Assembly: GCA_965153355.1 (NCBI GenBank)
Contig: OZ231128.1
Coordinates: forward strand, 44,578,001-44,642,000
Length of the DNA: 64,000 bases
Source of the DNA: Flaccisagitta enflata
Lineage: Eukaryota; Chaetognatha; Sagittoidea; Aphragmophora
Direction: 5' to 3'
Notes under the pieces: model-generated
The model's input: the letters and a program-made list of their open reading frames with translations, nothing else
The model's database searches: none
What the model was told of the DNA's origin: nothing
Part shown: in pieces, positions 47,221 to 61,184 of the stretch
Layout: the number at the start of each line of letters is the position of its first letter
Numbering within the stretch: the first letter of the stretch is position 1
Position numbers and translations under genes: made by a program

Positions 47221-48769
47221 CAAACACAATTCATTTTGATCCTTCTCCAAAATTAAAAAAAAAAAACGGAGTTGAAATGAGCATAATGGGGGTGTTCCAA
47301 AAATATCTTAATATCATGATGATCCTTACCAATATATGAGCACCTTCAAATATAGAATAAGGTTTTTTTTTTTATATGATATACATGAATAAAATAAGTC
47401 AAAGAAAGTAATTTCAAGAAGAGGACATACATGTATACATGCCATGTATCACTAAAACCCACCCGCATTTGTGCCTCATCATAAAAGATGGTATATACAA
47501 TAACATATCAATCAATATAATGAATTGTAAAATATGGTAGTGGCATGCTGATAGTGATACAAAATAACACTTATCATAAGTTAGCAATACCTTTTATCTT
47601 TTTCTTTCTATGCAATCATAGAAATAAAAGTAGAAGAAATGATAAGAAACAAATTTTAGCTCTAAAAATCAAGTAGTTCTTCAACTGAGGAATGTTGTTA
47701 ACAATTTTTCTATAAACAGTCAGTTGAAAAACCTTCATTCCATGTATAAATTTGTTAGTTTTATCAAAGTCTGTGTTAAATCTCACTCCTTACTTTAATT
47801 ACCAAAATACTGAACACCCCCATCCTTAAATTTTCCGATTCACTCTCTCTCTCTCTTTCTCTTTCTTCATCTCCTTCTTTCCTTCCTCTCCTTTCTCCGT
47901 CTCTCTCCGTCTCTCTCTGTCTCTCTTTGTCTCTCTCCGTCTCTCTGTCTCTCTTTTTCTCTCTCCGTCTCTCTGTCTCTCTCTTACCCCCTCTTTGTCT
48001 CTCTCTATCTCACCCTCTCTCTCTTCATTTAAGCTAAAATATATTTTTATAAGAATACCACATATCCTTACCTCCAACAAGCAAATTATATTTGAGAAAT
48101 CGAATTCAAGGAAAGCAACCAAAGTCTGTTACCAGTAACGGGTGGTCAAAAGAAAAGTGACTAAGCTAGAATCTTCATAAAAAGAAATAAAGTGAATAAA
48201 TGTCCTGTTTAAGTAATCATAATTATTCACAAGCCTCCAAGCTTTTGTTTAAAAAAAGAGTATTATATTTCTTTTTAGAAGTATCTTTTGTCTTGTTGTA
48301 TGTTTTTACTTTCGTAGTTCTTCTTAGGTTTTTATCAGCTCTTGAGTTATCAATAACTATAAATAGTGAATCCATTAGAAATGTTAGTTCCCATACATAT
48401 CTGTCAAAGACAATCAAAATGGTCCAAAACTGAATCAATTTATTGTAAATAACTTGAAATATATAAAAGTACACATTCACAATAATGAGAAAATTCTCCT
48501 GCCCTATATCTTTTAGCCAAAATGTTTTTACTCTAAGATCTCTTTCACAAAAGATACAAGAAAAAGTTACACTTTTTGTCGACCACCTGTTATGATATTA
48601 CAAATTTCCAAAAACAAGCGGCGCACGATCTTACTCACCCCCGTGTGCGAAGATTAGTCATGTTGTCAAATCTGCATCTCCATGTAGTTGTCTTGATTGT
48701 GTACGCGTGATTGGGAATACAGCAACCTAAGCCTAACTTGTTTGAAATGATTAAAACAATGTATTGCGA
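47221..48769. other. Intergenic with a degenerate CT tract, no gene recognised
   Basis: 47841-48022 is CTCTCT/CCGTCTCTCTGTCT-rich. Elsewhere it is AT-rich with unrecognised short frames. Confidence 0.6.
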
Positions 48770-48889
48770 AATCCGCTCGGAATTCAATAATGTGGAGGAC
48801 GGACGGACCGACAGACCGACGGACTGATGGATCGATGGACCGACCAACCGACACGGCAGGGTGTATAAATGCGTGTCCGCGACTAAAAA
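48770..48889 (-). mobile_element. Half PAL copy (left end only, reverse)
   Basis: CCGCTCGGAATTC, GGACGGACGGACCGACAGAC tract, ACCGACACGGCAGGGTG, end ATGCGTGTCCGCGACTAAAA. The GTAGCC...CTTGTT half is missing. Confidence 0.82.
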
Positions 48890-48972
48890 CCCACGTTTGG
48901 AGTTCCATTCTCTCGTGACTTAAGAAAACAAAGCTTCAAGTCCAAAGGTCCTCCCCAAGAATTCATAACTTG

Positions 48973-49243
48973 GGGCGTGTTTCCAGTGAAGACAAAACAT
49001 ATTTATTCTTGTCAAACGCGTTTTCAGTGTGAACACATAATCAAGAATTTCAACTGTACCAAAAGAGAGTGAGTAAGGTGAGTGAGTGAGCCTGTGAATC
49101 AGAACATAGCATAGTAAAGCACTGCAGAGTAGGCGAGCAGAGTGAGCAGTGCGAGCGAACGCACGTAGTGAGCGACCGAATGTCTTGTTAAAAATTTGAA
49201 AAAAAACAAAAAAACAGGATTGTCCGTGACTAGAAACGCGCCC
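48973..49243 (+). mobile_element. GAGCG-rich MITE copy 4
   Basis: GGGCGTGTTTCCAGTGAAGA at left, GACTAGAAACGCGCCC at right. The interior is more diverged (AGTGAGTAAGGTGAGTGAG) and has an A-rich insert near 49195-49215. Confidence 0.88.
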
Positions 49244-49400
49244 TCAGTCTCAAACTATTATCTCGTTTAAAAAAAGATACCCATTGTTTTGAGAGCTAAT
49301 CACATTTTTTCATATTACCATCCATAATAAGCCCAATTAAGGCTACAATTAAAACACTACCAAAAACTTATTTTAACTAACAGATGAAATTATTTTAACC

Positions 49401-49556
49401 ACAGTTGAGCCTCACCAGAGCGCATTCCAAGGGACTAGGTTGAATTATGACTTATAGTGAAGCTGCTCTTATTGCCAACATAAAATTAACTACAAAATTT
49501 GTCATGGGACCGTAAATTGCATGCCTTATAGGGTGCGCTCCAGCGAAGCTCCACTG
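49401..49556. mobile_element. Short MITE with ACAGTKGAGCYTC ends (pogo/Tigger-like)
   Basis: ACAGTTGAGCCTCACCAGAG-CGCATTCC at left is matched by GGTGCGCTCCAGCGAAGCTC-CACTGT at right. Terminal ACAGTGGARCCTC-type sequences are typical of Tc1/mariner-pogo elements. The target duplication is unclear. Confidence 0.65.
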
Positions 49557-50000
49557 TACAAACAACAAACCTTTATATCAGATTTCCATACAAACATTAC
49601 ATCACAACACTCCAAGGCTCAAGACACAAAAAAACAGCCAGCCACAAATGTCATTACAACTATCAAATCTTTTCAAACATAAAAAATATAAAATTACTCA
49701 TGAAGTGGGTTCATATTCCTGCCCCAGCTCGTATGCCATAATACAAGTCATCAACCCCCAGTTTCGTAAAAGGCAATCATTAGGCTGACAGCCGGTCGGC
49801 CGTACCGAAAGTCAACCAAAATACATCCTTATCACCCCACAACGCCTAAGGATTGGTATTTCTTTTTTTAAAGTGACATCATTTAACCCAGATCAAAAAC
49901 CCCAGCCGCGCAAGTCCACAAGCTCATAGCCCCCCCCCCAAAAGAAAAAAAGAAAGAAAATGTGCAACATAGCTAAAAAAGGTTGGTAAAGCTGCTACCA
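49557..50000. other. Intergenic, no gene recognised
   Basis: Nothing recognised. A C-run and an A-rich stretch lie at 49931-49980, just before the LTR-like copy. Confidence 0.5.
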
Positions 50001-50537
50001 TGTTGTTATTTTGGCTCTATGCCCTTTTACTTATCTTTTACCATTTGGGCTAAGACATTGTCATATCTTCTTTACTCCTCATTCTACAACATAACTAAAG
50101 GTAGCGTACAGATATTAGGCTTTCAGTCTCTAATAGAAGCAGGGTACGAGCCCTTTTTAGCAGTGTTGCACAAATAACTACAAGGGATAATCAGGCATAA
50201 TTAATGTTTATTAAAACTTACGTTAAAAGACGAACGAGAATGGGATCCACATCAGTAGGAATTCATTATCAGGCGAGTGTCAAATAAACATCAAACTGTC
50301 TTTTATAGTTGCCCTTCATTCACTAAACTGTTTATAATAAATGAAGATCAGACTAACAAATCTTTGTCGAAACATGAGTTCATGATTCCAAATATTCTAA
50401 AACATATGAGGGCATTTATTGGAATTATGAGAGAAAAGTGAAGAATGTTATGTTTTATTTTATATTGAAATATTGAACTATAAACATATTGATTTTATCA
50501 AACCATTGTTATCTAAAATTAAAGCCAAATATTAACA
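50001..50537 (+). mobile_element. 537-bp LTR-like sequence, copy 2 (solo LTR with CTACCA duplication)
   Basis: Identical to 40211-40747 in the same orientation, 9,790 bp apart. CTACCA lies immediately before TGTTG and again immediately after AACA, giving a 6-bp direct duplication (or 5 bp plus a shared base). TG...CA ends plus a target duplication fit a solo LTR. The intervening 9.25 kb has no gag or pol, so the two copies are not the ends of one element. Confidence 0.8.
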
Positions 50538-50566
50538 CTACCAAATTTCACGCGATCTTGCACCGT

Positions 50567-52319
<1,753 letters not shown>

Positions 52320-52471
52320 GATTGATTGATGGATGGATGGATGGATGGATGGATGGATGGATGGATGGATGGATGGATGGATGGATGGATGGATGGATGG
52401 ATGGATGGATAGATGGATGGATGGATGGATGGATGGATGGATGGATGGATGGATGGATGGATGGATGGATG

Positions 52472-52518
<47 letters not shown>
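52320..52518. repeat. (GGAT)n then (TGAT)n microsatellite
   Basis: About 37 GGAT units with one GATA interruption switch at about 52473 to TGAT. Confidence 0.98.
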
Positions 52519-52519
<1 letters not shown>

Positions 52520-52850
52520 TGTTCCCAAAGTTTCCCCGACTTCAGACACGTTTCGTTTACGCGTAGAAATGTGTTCGTTAATATGTAAATCATCTCGTTT
52601 GTGACTCAGGTGATCTTGCGTGAGCGGTTTATTTTGGCACGTCTCGGTTTTAATTTGCATGTACGTATCGTTAAGTATCTCCGTGCATCTCAATAAGTGG
52701 CTTTGACCAGCGGTGGGTCCGCTGGTCTATTCGTTTGGGTGATAATACTTGAGTTGAAGATTTTCTGAATGGATGGAACCAGTGCGAGAGCCTGAAAGAA
52801 AGTGGACGTATACTCCGGTGTATGAAACAGTGTCCGGGGATACTTGTTTA
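52519..52850. other. Spacer, no gene recognised
   Basis: Unique-looking sequence with no coding evidence. Confidence 0.5.
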
Positions 52851-53063
52851 AACAAGTCCGGATACACGGCTACCGCAGTCGCGTGCGGGTGGGCAGGGGC
52901 CATATTTGAGGTCACTGGATCATTTGTGCAGGAGCCGTGAGGCCAAAGACCACAAAAAAAAGTAGAGTGTGACGAACGGACCGACCAATGGATGGATTGA
53001 CGGACAGACAGACGGCCGGCCCAACAACGCGGGGTGCAGATTTCTGTAGCACGCCACTAAAGA
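52851..53063 (-). mobile_element. Full PAL copy (reverse)
   Basis: AACAAGTCCGGATACACGGC-TACCGCAGTCGCGTGCGGGT-GGGCAGGGGCC, TGAGGCCAAAGACCAC, AGTGTGACGAACGGACCGACC, GACGGACAGACAGACGG, end TGTAGCACGCCACTAAAG. It is paired head-to-head with the next copy, 20 bp away. Confidence 0.9.
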
Positions 53064-53082
53064 AGATTCCACGTTCAGCTCG

Positions 53083-53225
53083 ATTTTTCGTCGCGGACAC
53101 GCGACTCTGCACCTTGCTGTGACACTCAATCGGTCGATCCGTCCATTTCAACATTTTAGAATTGCAAGCGGTTTTTTGCATTATTGCTCCTTCCCAACCG
53201 TCCACGGCTGTGTATCCGGCCTTGT
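53083..53225 (+). mobile_element. Compact PAL copy
   Basis: ATTTTTCGTCGCGGACACGC-GACTCTGCACCTTGCTGTG, CGGTCGATCCGTCC, GAATTGCAAGCGGTTTTTTG-CATTATTGCTCC, end ACGGCTGTGTATCCGGCCTT-GT. Same compact subfamily as 20340-20476. Confidence 0.88.
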
Positions 53226-54037
53226 GTTGTTTTTCCCTCTCTTTTACATTTCCTACACTTTCTAATTCTAATGTTTATTTCTTTAATCCACATTCATCTT
53301 TTTCTTCTTTTTTTTCCAATCGAACTTTGTTTTCTTCTTTTCCCCGTGACTTCTTTTTTCAAAACATATCATTCACACTTCAGCCGGTTTGTTTTCTGTC
53401 AGGTTGACGTCCAACAATTCTTGTCAACTGTCCTCAACATAAAAAACCTCCCCCTCGGTCCACTTCTCCGCAAGGGGGAAAGTATCGTATGTTGGTTGTC
53501 ACCGCCCGCGATTTTAATGGTATAGAAATCATTATCAATTTTAGAAAGAGCCAATTGTTTGCTCGAGCTTTCAATGGAAAACAAGAAATAACAAATCGTG
53601 TTCTATCAAAAGGCAAAACTCGAAAATAGAAGATCTTGACACAGAAATATCGTTCTCGGTCAATTCATCAAGGTTGAAAAAGACGTCATCAGATGCACGT
53701 GCTCCCCGCTGTAAACGAGGCAAAAGACACGGCTACCCATGTGGCCCGCGGGTAGCCAAAGGCAGTGATGATACATACCCGGACAAGGATAGTGGTTCAA
53801 AAACTGTCCAATTACGCCAAGTGTTACAGACAAACAATCGGAACAACCAACAGACAAATAAACGGAACAACCGACAGACATAGCTAGATACAGCTCAATT
53901 CACTCGAAACGGAGGATTAAGTCGTTAAGTCGTCATTGGTTGCATTCACATTGTTTCATCTATTGGTTCAGCAAAACCATAACAACGGTTTACAACCTTA
54001 TTCGACCCCTACCCATACTGGGTCATTTTCCAATAAG
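53226..54037. other. Intergenic with PAL-like debris, no gene recognised
   Basis: 53725-53760 (ACACGGCTACCCATG...CGGGTAGCC) and 53835-53885 (ACCAACAGACAAATAAACGG) look like a heavily decayed PAL copy. Confidence 0.5.
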
Positions 54038-54088
54038 AGATGAATGAATGAATGAATGAATGAATGAATGAATGAATGAATGAATGAA

Positions 54089-54127
<39 letters not shown>

Positions 54128-54181
54128 ATGAATGAATGAATGAATGAATGAATGAATGAATGAATGAATGAATGAATGAAT
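54038..54181. repeat. (GAAT)n-(AAAT)n-(GAAT)n microsatellite
   Basis: TGAA units, a central AAATAAAT block at about 54088-54128, then TGAA again. Confidence 0.97.
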
Positions 54182-54786
54182 TACATTTACGAGATCGAGG
54201 AACAATTTCAATGTCAGATGATCGTCAGATAATTGTTACAAGCCTGCCCCGAGGGATAGATAGCCTGTAAAACCGTTTCCCAACAGGGTCCCCTAAGATG
54301 AGAGAACATCGTTTTGTGCGAAGTGAAATATGAAAATGACTTGGATAAGAGCGTTAGGAGATAAAACGATTTCGAGCCCAATCTGCACGTTGTATGAAAT
54401 CAGCGATTGTATAGATAAGGAACATTCTGATCTGATATTTCTATCTTGGTATCATCTTTTGGTTTTCCCCCTCTCTAGTCTCCGACGAACGACAAAGCCA
54501 AAGGAACAGGAAAAGTCAAGGATTCTTTCAAGGAATATTGGCAAGGAAAAAAAAGAAGGGGAAAAAAAGAGAGAGAAAAATGGTTAGCCGCAGAACTATC
54601 AGCAGTATCTGTTACCTATTTTTGTGTTTCTATTTTTCTTTATAGAGGATGATGGTTTTTTTTTAATGTATGATATATGTGTTTGTTGCACATTTCATAT
54701 GATAAAAGCAACGTCTGGAAAATAAACTTTGATTTTGCCATTAAGGGTGCAGTTTCAAATCCATTGTCTTACTCTTGATTCTTGAA
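54182..54786. other. Intergenic, no gene recognised
   Basis: The frame at 54330-54587 (85 codons) is Lys-rich toward its end and unrecognised. Confidence 0.55.
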
Positions 54787-54988
54787 TAAGCGAGGCCGGA
54801 TACAAAGCAATCTTAGTTGCGTGCAGGTGGTAGCGGGCTGTGATCATGTGATGTAGAAGATAAGCATTTCGGCCAGGGTGGGGTGGCGAAAATCGCGGGA
54901 AATCAAAAATTGTGACTTCTGTGGGACAAACAGACCGACGCACACACCGACCAAAAAGTGGCTTTTAGAGTCGCAAAGAATGCAACTT
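54787..54988 (-). mobile_element. Diverged PAL copy (reverse)
   Basis: GAGGCCGGATACAAAGCAAT-CTTAGTTGCGTGCAGGTGG, ATTGTGACTTCTGTGGGAC, CAGACCGACGCACACACCGA-CC, end CTTTTAGAGTCGCAAAG. Confidence 0.75.
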
Positions 54989-55163
54989 ACAAAAACTAAT
55001 GCATAGTTCAGAAGAACTTGATCAACTTCCTCTTAGGCCTAGGTTCGCCGAATCAAACAAACAGTGAACGACGGACAGACTGAGCAAGACCGAAGCAATG
55101 ACGGGCTGATAACTTGGAGGACAGAAGTAACGACCAACAGAGGGGGCCCGGGGGGGGGGGGCT
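54989..55163. other. Spacer with a G-run
   Basis: A GGGGGGGGGGG run at about 55150-55161 directly precedes the next MITE. Confidence 0.5.
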
Positions 55164-55727
55164 TACAGGGTGATCAATCTCAACTGGAAAAAATTATTAA
55201 GCTTTTACTCTTAAATGCATTATCTCAATAATCTGGAATCATTGACATCTTAAAGTACTATGTTTGATGTTTTTGTGTTCAAATTTCTGAGATGAATAGT
55301 TTGCCCACAACATCAATTTGAAGTAGATCAAGTAATTACACCTGTAGCGTAATAAATGTTTTTTATTTAATATAATTTTTCTTTGAAATGCTTCCACTGA
55401 TAAAACAGTGGTCTCAAATGACAAAGATTCAAATCATGCTTCATCTGAGACCAATCTGACATTAGAAGTTGAGTCTGTTTAGAATATGAGGCGAGCAAAT
55501 AAAAATTTGTGGTGATAAAAACAAAATTTATTGAGCTACAAGGGTAGATACTTGTTATTCTTCAAATTGATGCTGTGGGCAAACTATTCATCTTGCATTT
55601 ATGAAATTTGGACACAAAAAACGTCAAACATAGTTCTTCAAGAGACAAGTGAATCCAGATTAGTGAGATAATGCATATAAGAGTAAAAGCTTAATACTTT
55701 TTGCCATTTGAGATTGATCACCCTGTA
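55164..55727. mobile_element. TA-type palindromic MITE, TACAGGGTGATCAATC ends
   Basis: TACAGGGTGATCAATCTCAA at left is mirrored by TTGAGATTGATCACCCTGTA at right, bordered by TA. The arms continue through AAGCTTTTACTC, ATGCATTATCTCA and GCCCACAACATCAATTTGAA toward a centre near 55440. It shares its ends and AAGCTTTTACTC with 9180-9784, and ACAACATCAAWTTGAAGTA with 23966-24558. Confidence 0.93.
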
Positions 55728-55850
55728 CCTAAATGTGTTCAATCATTCACCTGGGATAAAAGGAGATCAGGTTAAACGTTCAGTGACTGCTGCCCAAAAT
55801 CCATGAATAGAGGTGGATAAAAATAATCAGGATCGGGATTAAAAAACCTT

Positions 55851-56535
<685 letters not shown>

Positions 56536-57019
56536 CAAACAGACAAACATACAGAGAGACAAACAAACAGACCGAGAAACAGATAGATAGACAGGCGGTT
56601 AGGTAGGCTGATAGAAAAACTGACAGCGCAACAAAAAGTCTGATGGACGGAGAGACAGACCGACAAGCAAACAGGCGGAGAGAAAGACAGTCATAGAGAT
56701 ACATTGACTGACAGGCTGGGAATGGAATGAATCATTCTTTTATCAATTTATATTCCAAATATCAGCCCCCTAATTTCATTTGTTTTTCTATAATGCTTGC
56801 CCCCATTATCCGAAGTCTAGACGACAAGTACTGTACAGATGCACCTATGGAGAAATTCCCACTCTTTTCTTCAGTATTGCATCCACCGTTACAAAGAGGA
56901 TACTCTGACAAGTAACACAGGTAAGTTTCATGGACTGATAATCATTACTCACTAGACCACTAAAAGCGACAGACAGAAAAACAGATTGACCGACAAACAG
57001 GTGGACAGACAGACAGATT
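56536..57019. other. Spacer, no gene recognised
   Basis: GACAGAC/GACCGAC words at the edges. The middle (56720-56930) is unique-looking but unrecognised. Confidence 0.5.
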
Positions 57020-57059
57020 CAAACACACACACAAACACACACACACACAAACACACACA

Positions 57060-57147
<88 letters not shown>

Positions 57148-57431
57148 TCAGATGTTGAGCCATAGAGCAAGCGGGAGCAAAGGGAGGGAATTGAGAGGCT
57201 CTCGGCCACAAACAAGGTGGCGCTCTGCTCGCGTTTTTGCGAGATTAAAGGCGGGGCCGTGGAGATATGAGGTAAGAAAGATACAACGCCCATTCACAAA
57301 CAAGTAAGCAAAAAAAAAAAAAAAAAAAAAAGCAAAAAAAAGGATACAACGCAGCAAGCAAAAAAGAAAGAGAAAGTAAAAAGATGAAAAAGGAGAAAGA
57401 AGTAACGGAAATGATGCGTTTGTGTTCAGTT

Positions 57432-57520
<89 letters not shown>

Positions 57521-57530
57521 ATCTCTCTCT
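57020..57530. repeat. (CA)n, poly-A and (CT)n runs
   Basis: CA at 57020-57145, an A-run at about 57311-57331 and CT at 57437-57530. 57146-57300 between them is unique-looking with no feature recognised. Confidence 0.95.
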
Positions 57531-57658
57531 CAATCACCGCATGGCAGTGGCGCCACACGATTTGTTTTGATACCGTTTTAAAATCAAAATGTAATTACTT
57601 TACTATTTTAAAATCAAAATATAATAACTTTACTTACTTCACTTCTTACTTTGCATGA

Positions 57659-57901
57659 GCTTTTTGGTTGCGGACGCGCAACTCTATGTCCATCTTTCAG
57701 TCGGTCCGTCGGTCTGTCCGTCCGTGATGATCTAGTCAAAAAGTGCGAAATTGCACATTTTTGATGCTGCAACTGCAGTTTTGTTTGTCTGTATGTGAGA
57801 GTGTGTGTGGGCCATGAGGTGGGGGAGGGTGTGGATAGGGATTGTATGCCCCTACGGCCCACCCAGCCGTCCGCATCGATATTGTGGCCCCGTGTCACTT
57901 G
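57659..57901 (+). mobile_element. PAL subfamily c
   Basis: CTTTTTGGTTGCGGACGCGC-AACTCTATG, GTCGGTCCGTCGGTCTGTCC, GTCAAAAAGTGCGAAATTGC-ACATTTTTGATGCTGCAAC, a G-rich block, end CCGTCCGCATCGATATTGTG-GCCCCGTGTCACTTG. Confidence 0.9.
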
Positions 57902-58085
57902 TTTTTATATATCTATCTCAAAGGTTGTCATACTGATTTGATACTGTATTTGATACTGTATTGGTGGACATAGTAAGTGAGAGAGAGAAACACGAATCAA
58001 TGGTGCGATTGATGGGCTTTTGGACGCAAGGTCGTATCTGCGAGTATTCATGAAGTTGATGATGTAATTGTACTGATAGGAGTTT

Positions 58086-58302
58086 ACACAAATGGAGCAA
58101 CAGTCATCAATGACCACACGCCACAAATGGAGCAACAGTCATTAATGACCATACGCCACAAATGGAGCAACAGTCATTAATGACCACACGCCACAAATGG
58201 AGCAACAGTCATTAATGACCACACGCCACAAATAAAGCAACAGTCATTAATGACCACACGCCACAAATGGAGCAACAGTCATTAATGACCACACGCCACA
58301 TT
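58086..58302. repeat. 35-bp tandem repeat with an internal palindrome, six copies
   Basis: The unit CACAAATGGAGCAACAGTCA-TTAATGACCACACGC starts at 58086, 58121, 58156, 58191, 58226 and 58261. Copies differ by one or two bases. Each centre is the perfect palindrome GTCATTAATGAC. Confidence 0.97.
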
Positions 58303-59140
58303 TACCTGCGTTATGTGTTCAGTAACGTGTTTTTTTCTTTCTTTTTGCCCCGCATTTTTTTCTCTTCTCGTCTATCACAAATATGAAAGGAGTTTTCTTT
58401 ACGAGATGCGGTTTCGTAATGGCGTAGTTTTTCACGGATAATGACCAAAGGAAAGATGAGAAAACGATATTCACGAAAAAAGTAAAGGAGAATAGCCACT
58501 CCCTCGCAGGTGGCGCAAAGGGAAAAAAAGCTAAGAAGAGAAAAGAAAAACACTTAAGTGCATCCCAGCAGTTCCCTTAAAGTGTTCACGGTATTGGATA
58601 TGTAGGCTCTTTCAAATATGAAAGATTTTCAAAAGAATTGAATTTCGTTAACTCAATGCCCTCCGACAAATGAAGCTGATACAACAAAATAGTTTTCGGG
58701 CTCTGTTGCATCATGTGTGTGATGGGGGAGGTGGGTGGAGGGAGGTTGTTCGCCCCTGCCTACCCGACCGCGACGATATTGTTACCCGCGTTGAACCTAT
58801 ACTCGGCTGTGTCAGATGGTTCCATCGTCCGTACGTTGATGATTTTACATTGTGTTCCTGCATTGCAAGGCTCCGCTAAACCATCAGTAGTCACATCCGG
58901 CCTTGTTTGTCGTGAGTCTGCGTTAAAGTCGTTTTATCTCTCGTTAAATTGCAAATTGATGTTTACGCTGAACATAATTGATGCATCGTTAAAACTCGTT
59001 ACACGCCCAAGTCTGTGCTTAATGTCGTTCCTCGCGCTCAAAGTTGATCTTTAAATTATCTATGTATTAACGTCTTGAGGCATCGGGCAGAAGTCATGCA
59101 TGCAGCAAGTGCAGCAGCTATCAAATCACCACCTAATGAA
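58303..59140. other. Intergenic with decayed PAL sequence
   Basis: 58715-58790 (GGGGGAGGTGGGTGG...CGCCCCTGCCTACCCGACCG-CGACGATATTG) is a PAL-c fragment and 58895-58910 (CATCCGGCCTTGTTTG) a PAL tail. No gene recognised. Confidence 0.6.
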
Positions 59141-59273
59141 ACATAGCCAAATACACGGCTACCTTAATCGCAGACTGGACGGATGGGTGGGCAGGAGCGG
59201 AACACCCTTTAAAGCGACTTAGTGACATGCGGAAGGACCAGCGGACGAACCAAAAAGTGTCCGCGACTAAAAA
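59141..59273 (-). mobile_element. Compact PAL copy (reverse)
   Basis: CATAGCCAAATACACGGCTA-CCTTAATCGC, GGTGGGCAGGAGC, GGAAGGACCAGCGGACGAAC-C, end GTGTCCGCGACTAAAAA. Confidence 0.82.
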
Positions 59274-59338
59274 TGGTTGAATTTGTTGGACGGATTTTCA
59301 GGAAATAATTGATATTAGTAAAAACGATCTAAAATAGA

Positions 59339-59561
59339 AAACAAGGCCGGATACACGGCTACCCCAGTCGCGTGCGGGTGGGCAGGGGCCTTATTTTAGG
59401 TCACTTGATCACTTTGGCAGGTGCAGTGAGGCCATAGACCGCAAAAACCCAAAAAGAAATAAAGTGTGACGGATGGGCGGACGGACGGACGGACGGACCG
59501 ACGGACGGACCGACAGACCGAGGGACGGACTGACAAAGCGGGCGTAGCACGCGACTAAAAA
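59339..59561 (-). mobile_element. Full PAL copy (reverse, reference-like)
   Basis: AACAAGGCCGGATACACGGC-TACCCCAGTCGCGTGCGGGT-GGGCAGGGGCC, GTCACTTGATCACTTTGGC, GTGAGGCCATAGACCGC, AAAGTGTGACGGATGGG, (GGAC)n with CGACC, end AAAGCGGGCGTAGCACGCGA-CTAAAAAG. Collinear with 17978-18182. Confidence 0.92.
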
Positions 59562-59803
59562 GATCCCAATTTCCCAAATTCGCAAATCTTACTGTCACTT
59601 GTGTGGTTCCACAAGCATTTGAAATTTTGCTTAGTTCAGATAGATTTTAGATCCTTTACAGAGCTTTCCTTTTACAACTTATGGTTAAAGCGATAACCAT
59701 AAGGCGTCTTTTTTCTTTCTCTTGTAATTCAACTTTTTAAGATTTCGCTTTGTAAACTTATTAAGCAGATACAATTTATGTCCCTAGAAAAAGGACGGAA
59801 GAA
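59562..59803. other. Spacer, no gene recognised
   Basis: Unique-looking AT-rich sequence. Confidence 0.5.
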
Positions 59804-59984
59804 TAAGACAGGATACACGGCTACCGTGCGGGTGGGCAGGGGCAATGACAAAAAGGCTAACCCAAGCTTTTGGGCAGGAGCAGTAACGCAAAACCGCCCG
59901 TAACGCCAAAAAAGCTAACGCGGACGGACGGACGACCGACCGACCGACATTGCAGGTCAAACAGTCGCGTGCACGCGACTAAAG
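59804..59984 (-). mobile_element. PAL copy (reverse) with intact 18-bp palindrome
   Basis: AAGACAGGATACACGGCTAC-CGTGCGGGTGGGCAGGGGC, CTTTTGGGCAGGAGCAGTAA-CGC, GGACGGACGGACGACCGACC-GACC, end AGTCGCGTGCACGCGACT. Confidence 0.9.
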
Positions 59985-60440
59985 ACTTGAAAAAAAACCT
60001 CATTGTTTCATGAATATGATATGAACTAGTTTAATGTTCAAGCCTCACGTTGCCATATAAGAAAATTTTCTAAAAATGTCATTTTCAGACATGACAGAGT
60101 TTCTAAAAGTAGGTTTGAATATTGTCACTACGAAATATTTTATACAGCAGCTTACATTACTCAATACATGGAGTCATGGACCATTCATGACAAAAGCAGA
60201 CGAAAGGGCATCAAAGACTCTTTTAAATTGCCCGAGGCTTGATCCTTTCCATTAAATCTTCATTCTTCAGTCATTTTTCATGTGAAAATTTTTCCCTTCT
60301 CCTTGGAATGTTTTTTTTTTTTTCTTTCTTCTTTTTTCTTCTTCATCTCTTCATTCATATTTGATGGGGTGCGTCTAAATCTCATGGTTATTTGTTCCTC
60401 CTTTCAATGTTTTATGTAACTCTCGGTTGATTAGATCACA
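59985..60440. other. Intergenic, no gene recognised
   Basis: T-rich near 60310-60345. No feature. Confidence 0.55.
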
Positions 60441-60760
60441 GGGCGTGTTTCTAGTGAAAACAAATAACGCGTTTGTTCCCGTGAAAAGTGTTTCAGCGTG
60501 AACACTTATTTATGAATTTCAACCTTCCCACAAGGGAGTGAGCGAAGTGAGTGAGCAAGCCCGTGAATGGAGCAGGCGAGCGAAGCCAGCAGAGCGAAGC
60601 GAGCGGAGTGAAACAAGCGGAGTGAAACAAGCGGAGCGAAGCGGAGCGCTGCGAAGCGAGTGAGCGGAGTGAGTGGTGCAAGCGAACAAACGTAGCGAGC
60701 GATGAGTAGCGAGCGAGTAGCCCGTTTAAAACGCGATTGTCTCTGACTAGAAACACGCCC
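60441..60760 (+). mobile_element. GAGCG-rich MITE copy 5
   Basis: GGGCGTGTTTCTAGTGAAAA at left, GACTAGAAACACGCCC at right, a perfect 15-bp terminal pair. This copy is about 50 bp longer than the others because the GAAGCGAGCGGAGTGAAACA-type words in the middle are repeated. Confidence 0.92.
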
Positions 60761-61074
60761 ACTGTAGGTGATCACTCAATCAAACAACCCAAGCCAGGAG
60801 CGAATTCTATTGGGGAAAAACTCGTTCCTGCCATGATATTCTATCTTGAATATAACCTAATATGACTTGTAAGCACAGTTAGCCATGATGCTCGCTGTCT
60901 TCATGGATGTTTAAAGTACAGCAGCAGAAGGCGTTGATATAATCTAAATTTGAAAGGAGAATTTACTTGCTCGATAGAGAATATATCCGTTGTGTCACGT
61001 TAGAGTTGAGTCTATATATGGACTGCTTCCTTCACGTCTTCGCCAGTAGTTACTACAACCTGCTCAATTTCATC
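60761..61074. other. Spacer, no gene recognised
   Basis: Unique-looking sequence. Confidence 0.5.
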
Positions 61075-61184
61075 ACCGCCGCCACCGCCGCCGCCGCCAC
61101 CGCCACCGCCACCGCCACCGCCACCGCCACCGCCACCGCCACCGCCACCACCACCACCACCACCACCACCACCACCACCACCAC
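61075..61184. repeat. (CCACCG)n then (CCA)n
   Basis: CCGCCGCC, then about eight CCACCG units, then about 13 CCA units. Confidence 0.97.

Noticed and set aside
58086-58302. CRISPR array
   Set aside because: Repeats are directly tandem with no variable spacers, and the context is clearly eukaryotic.
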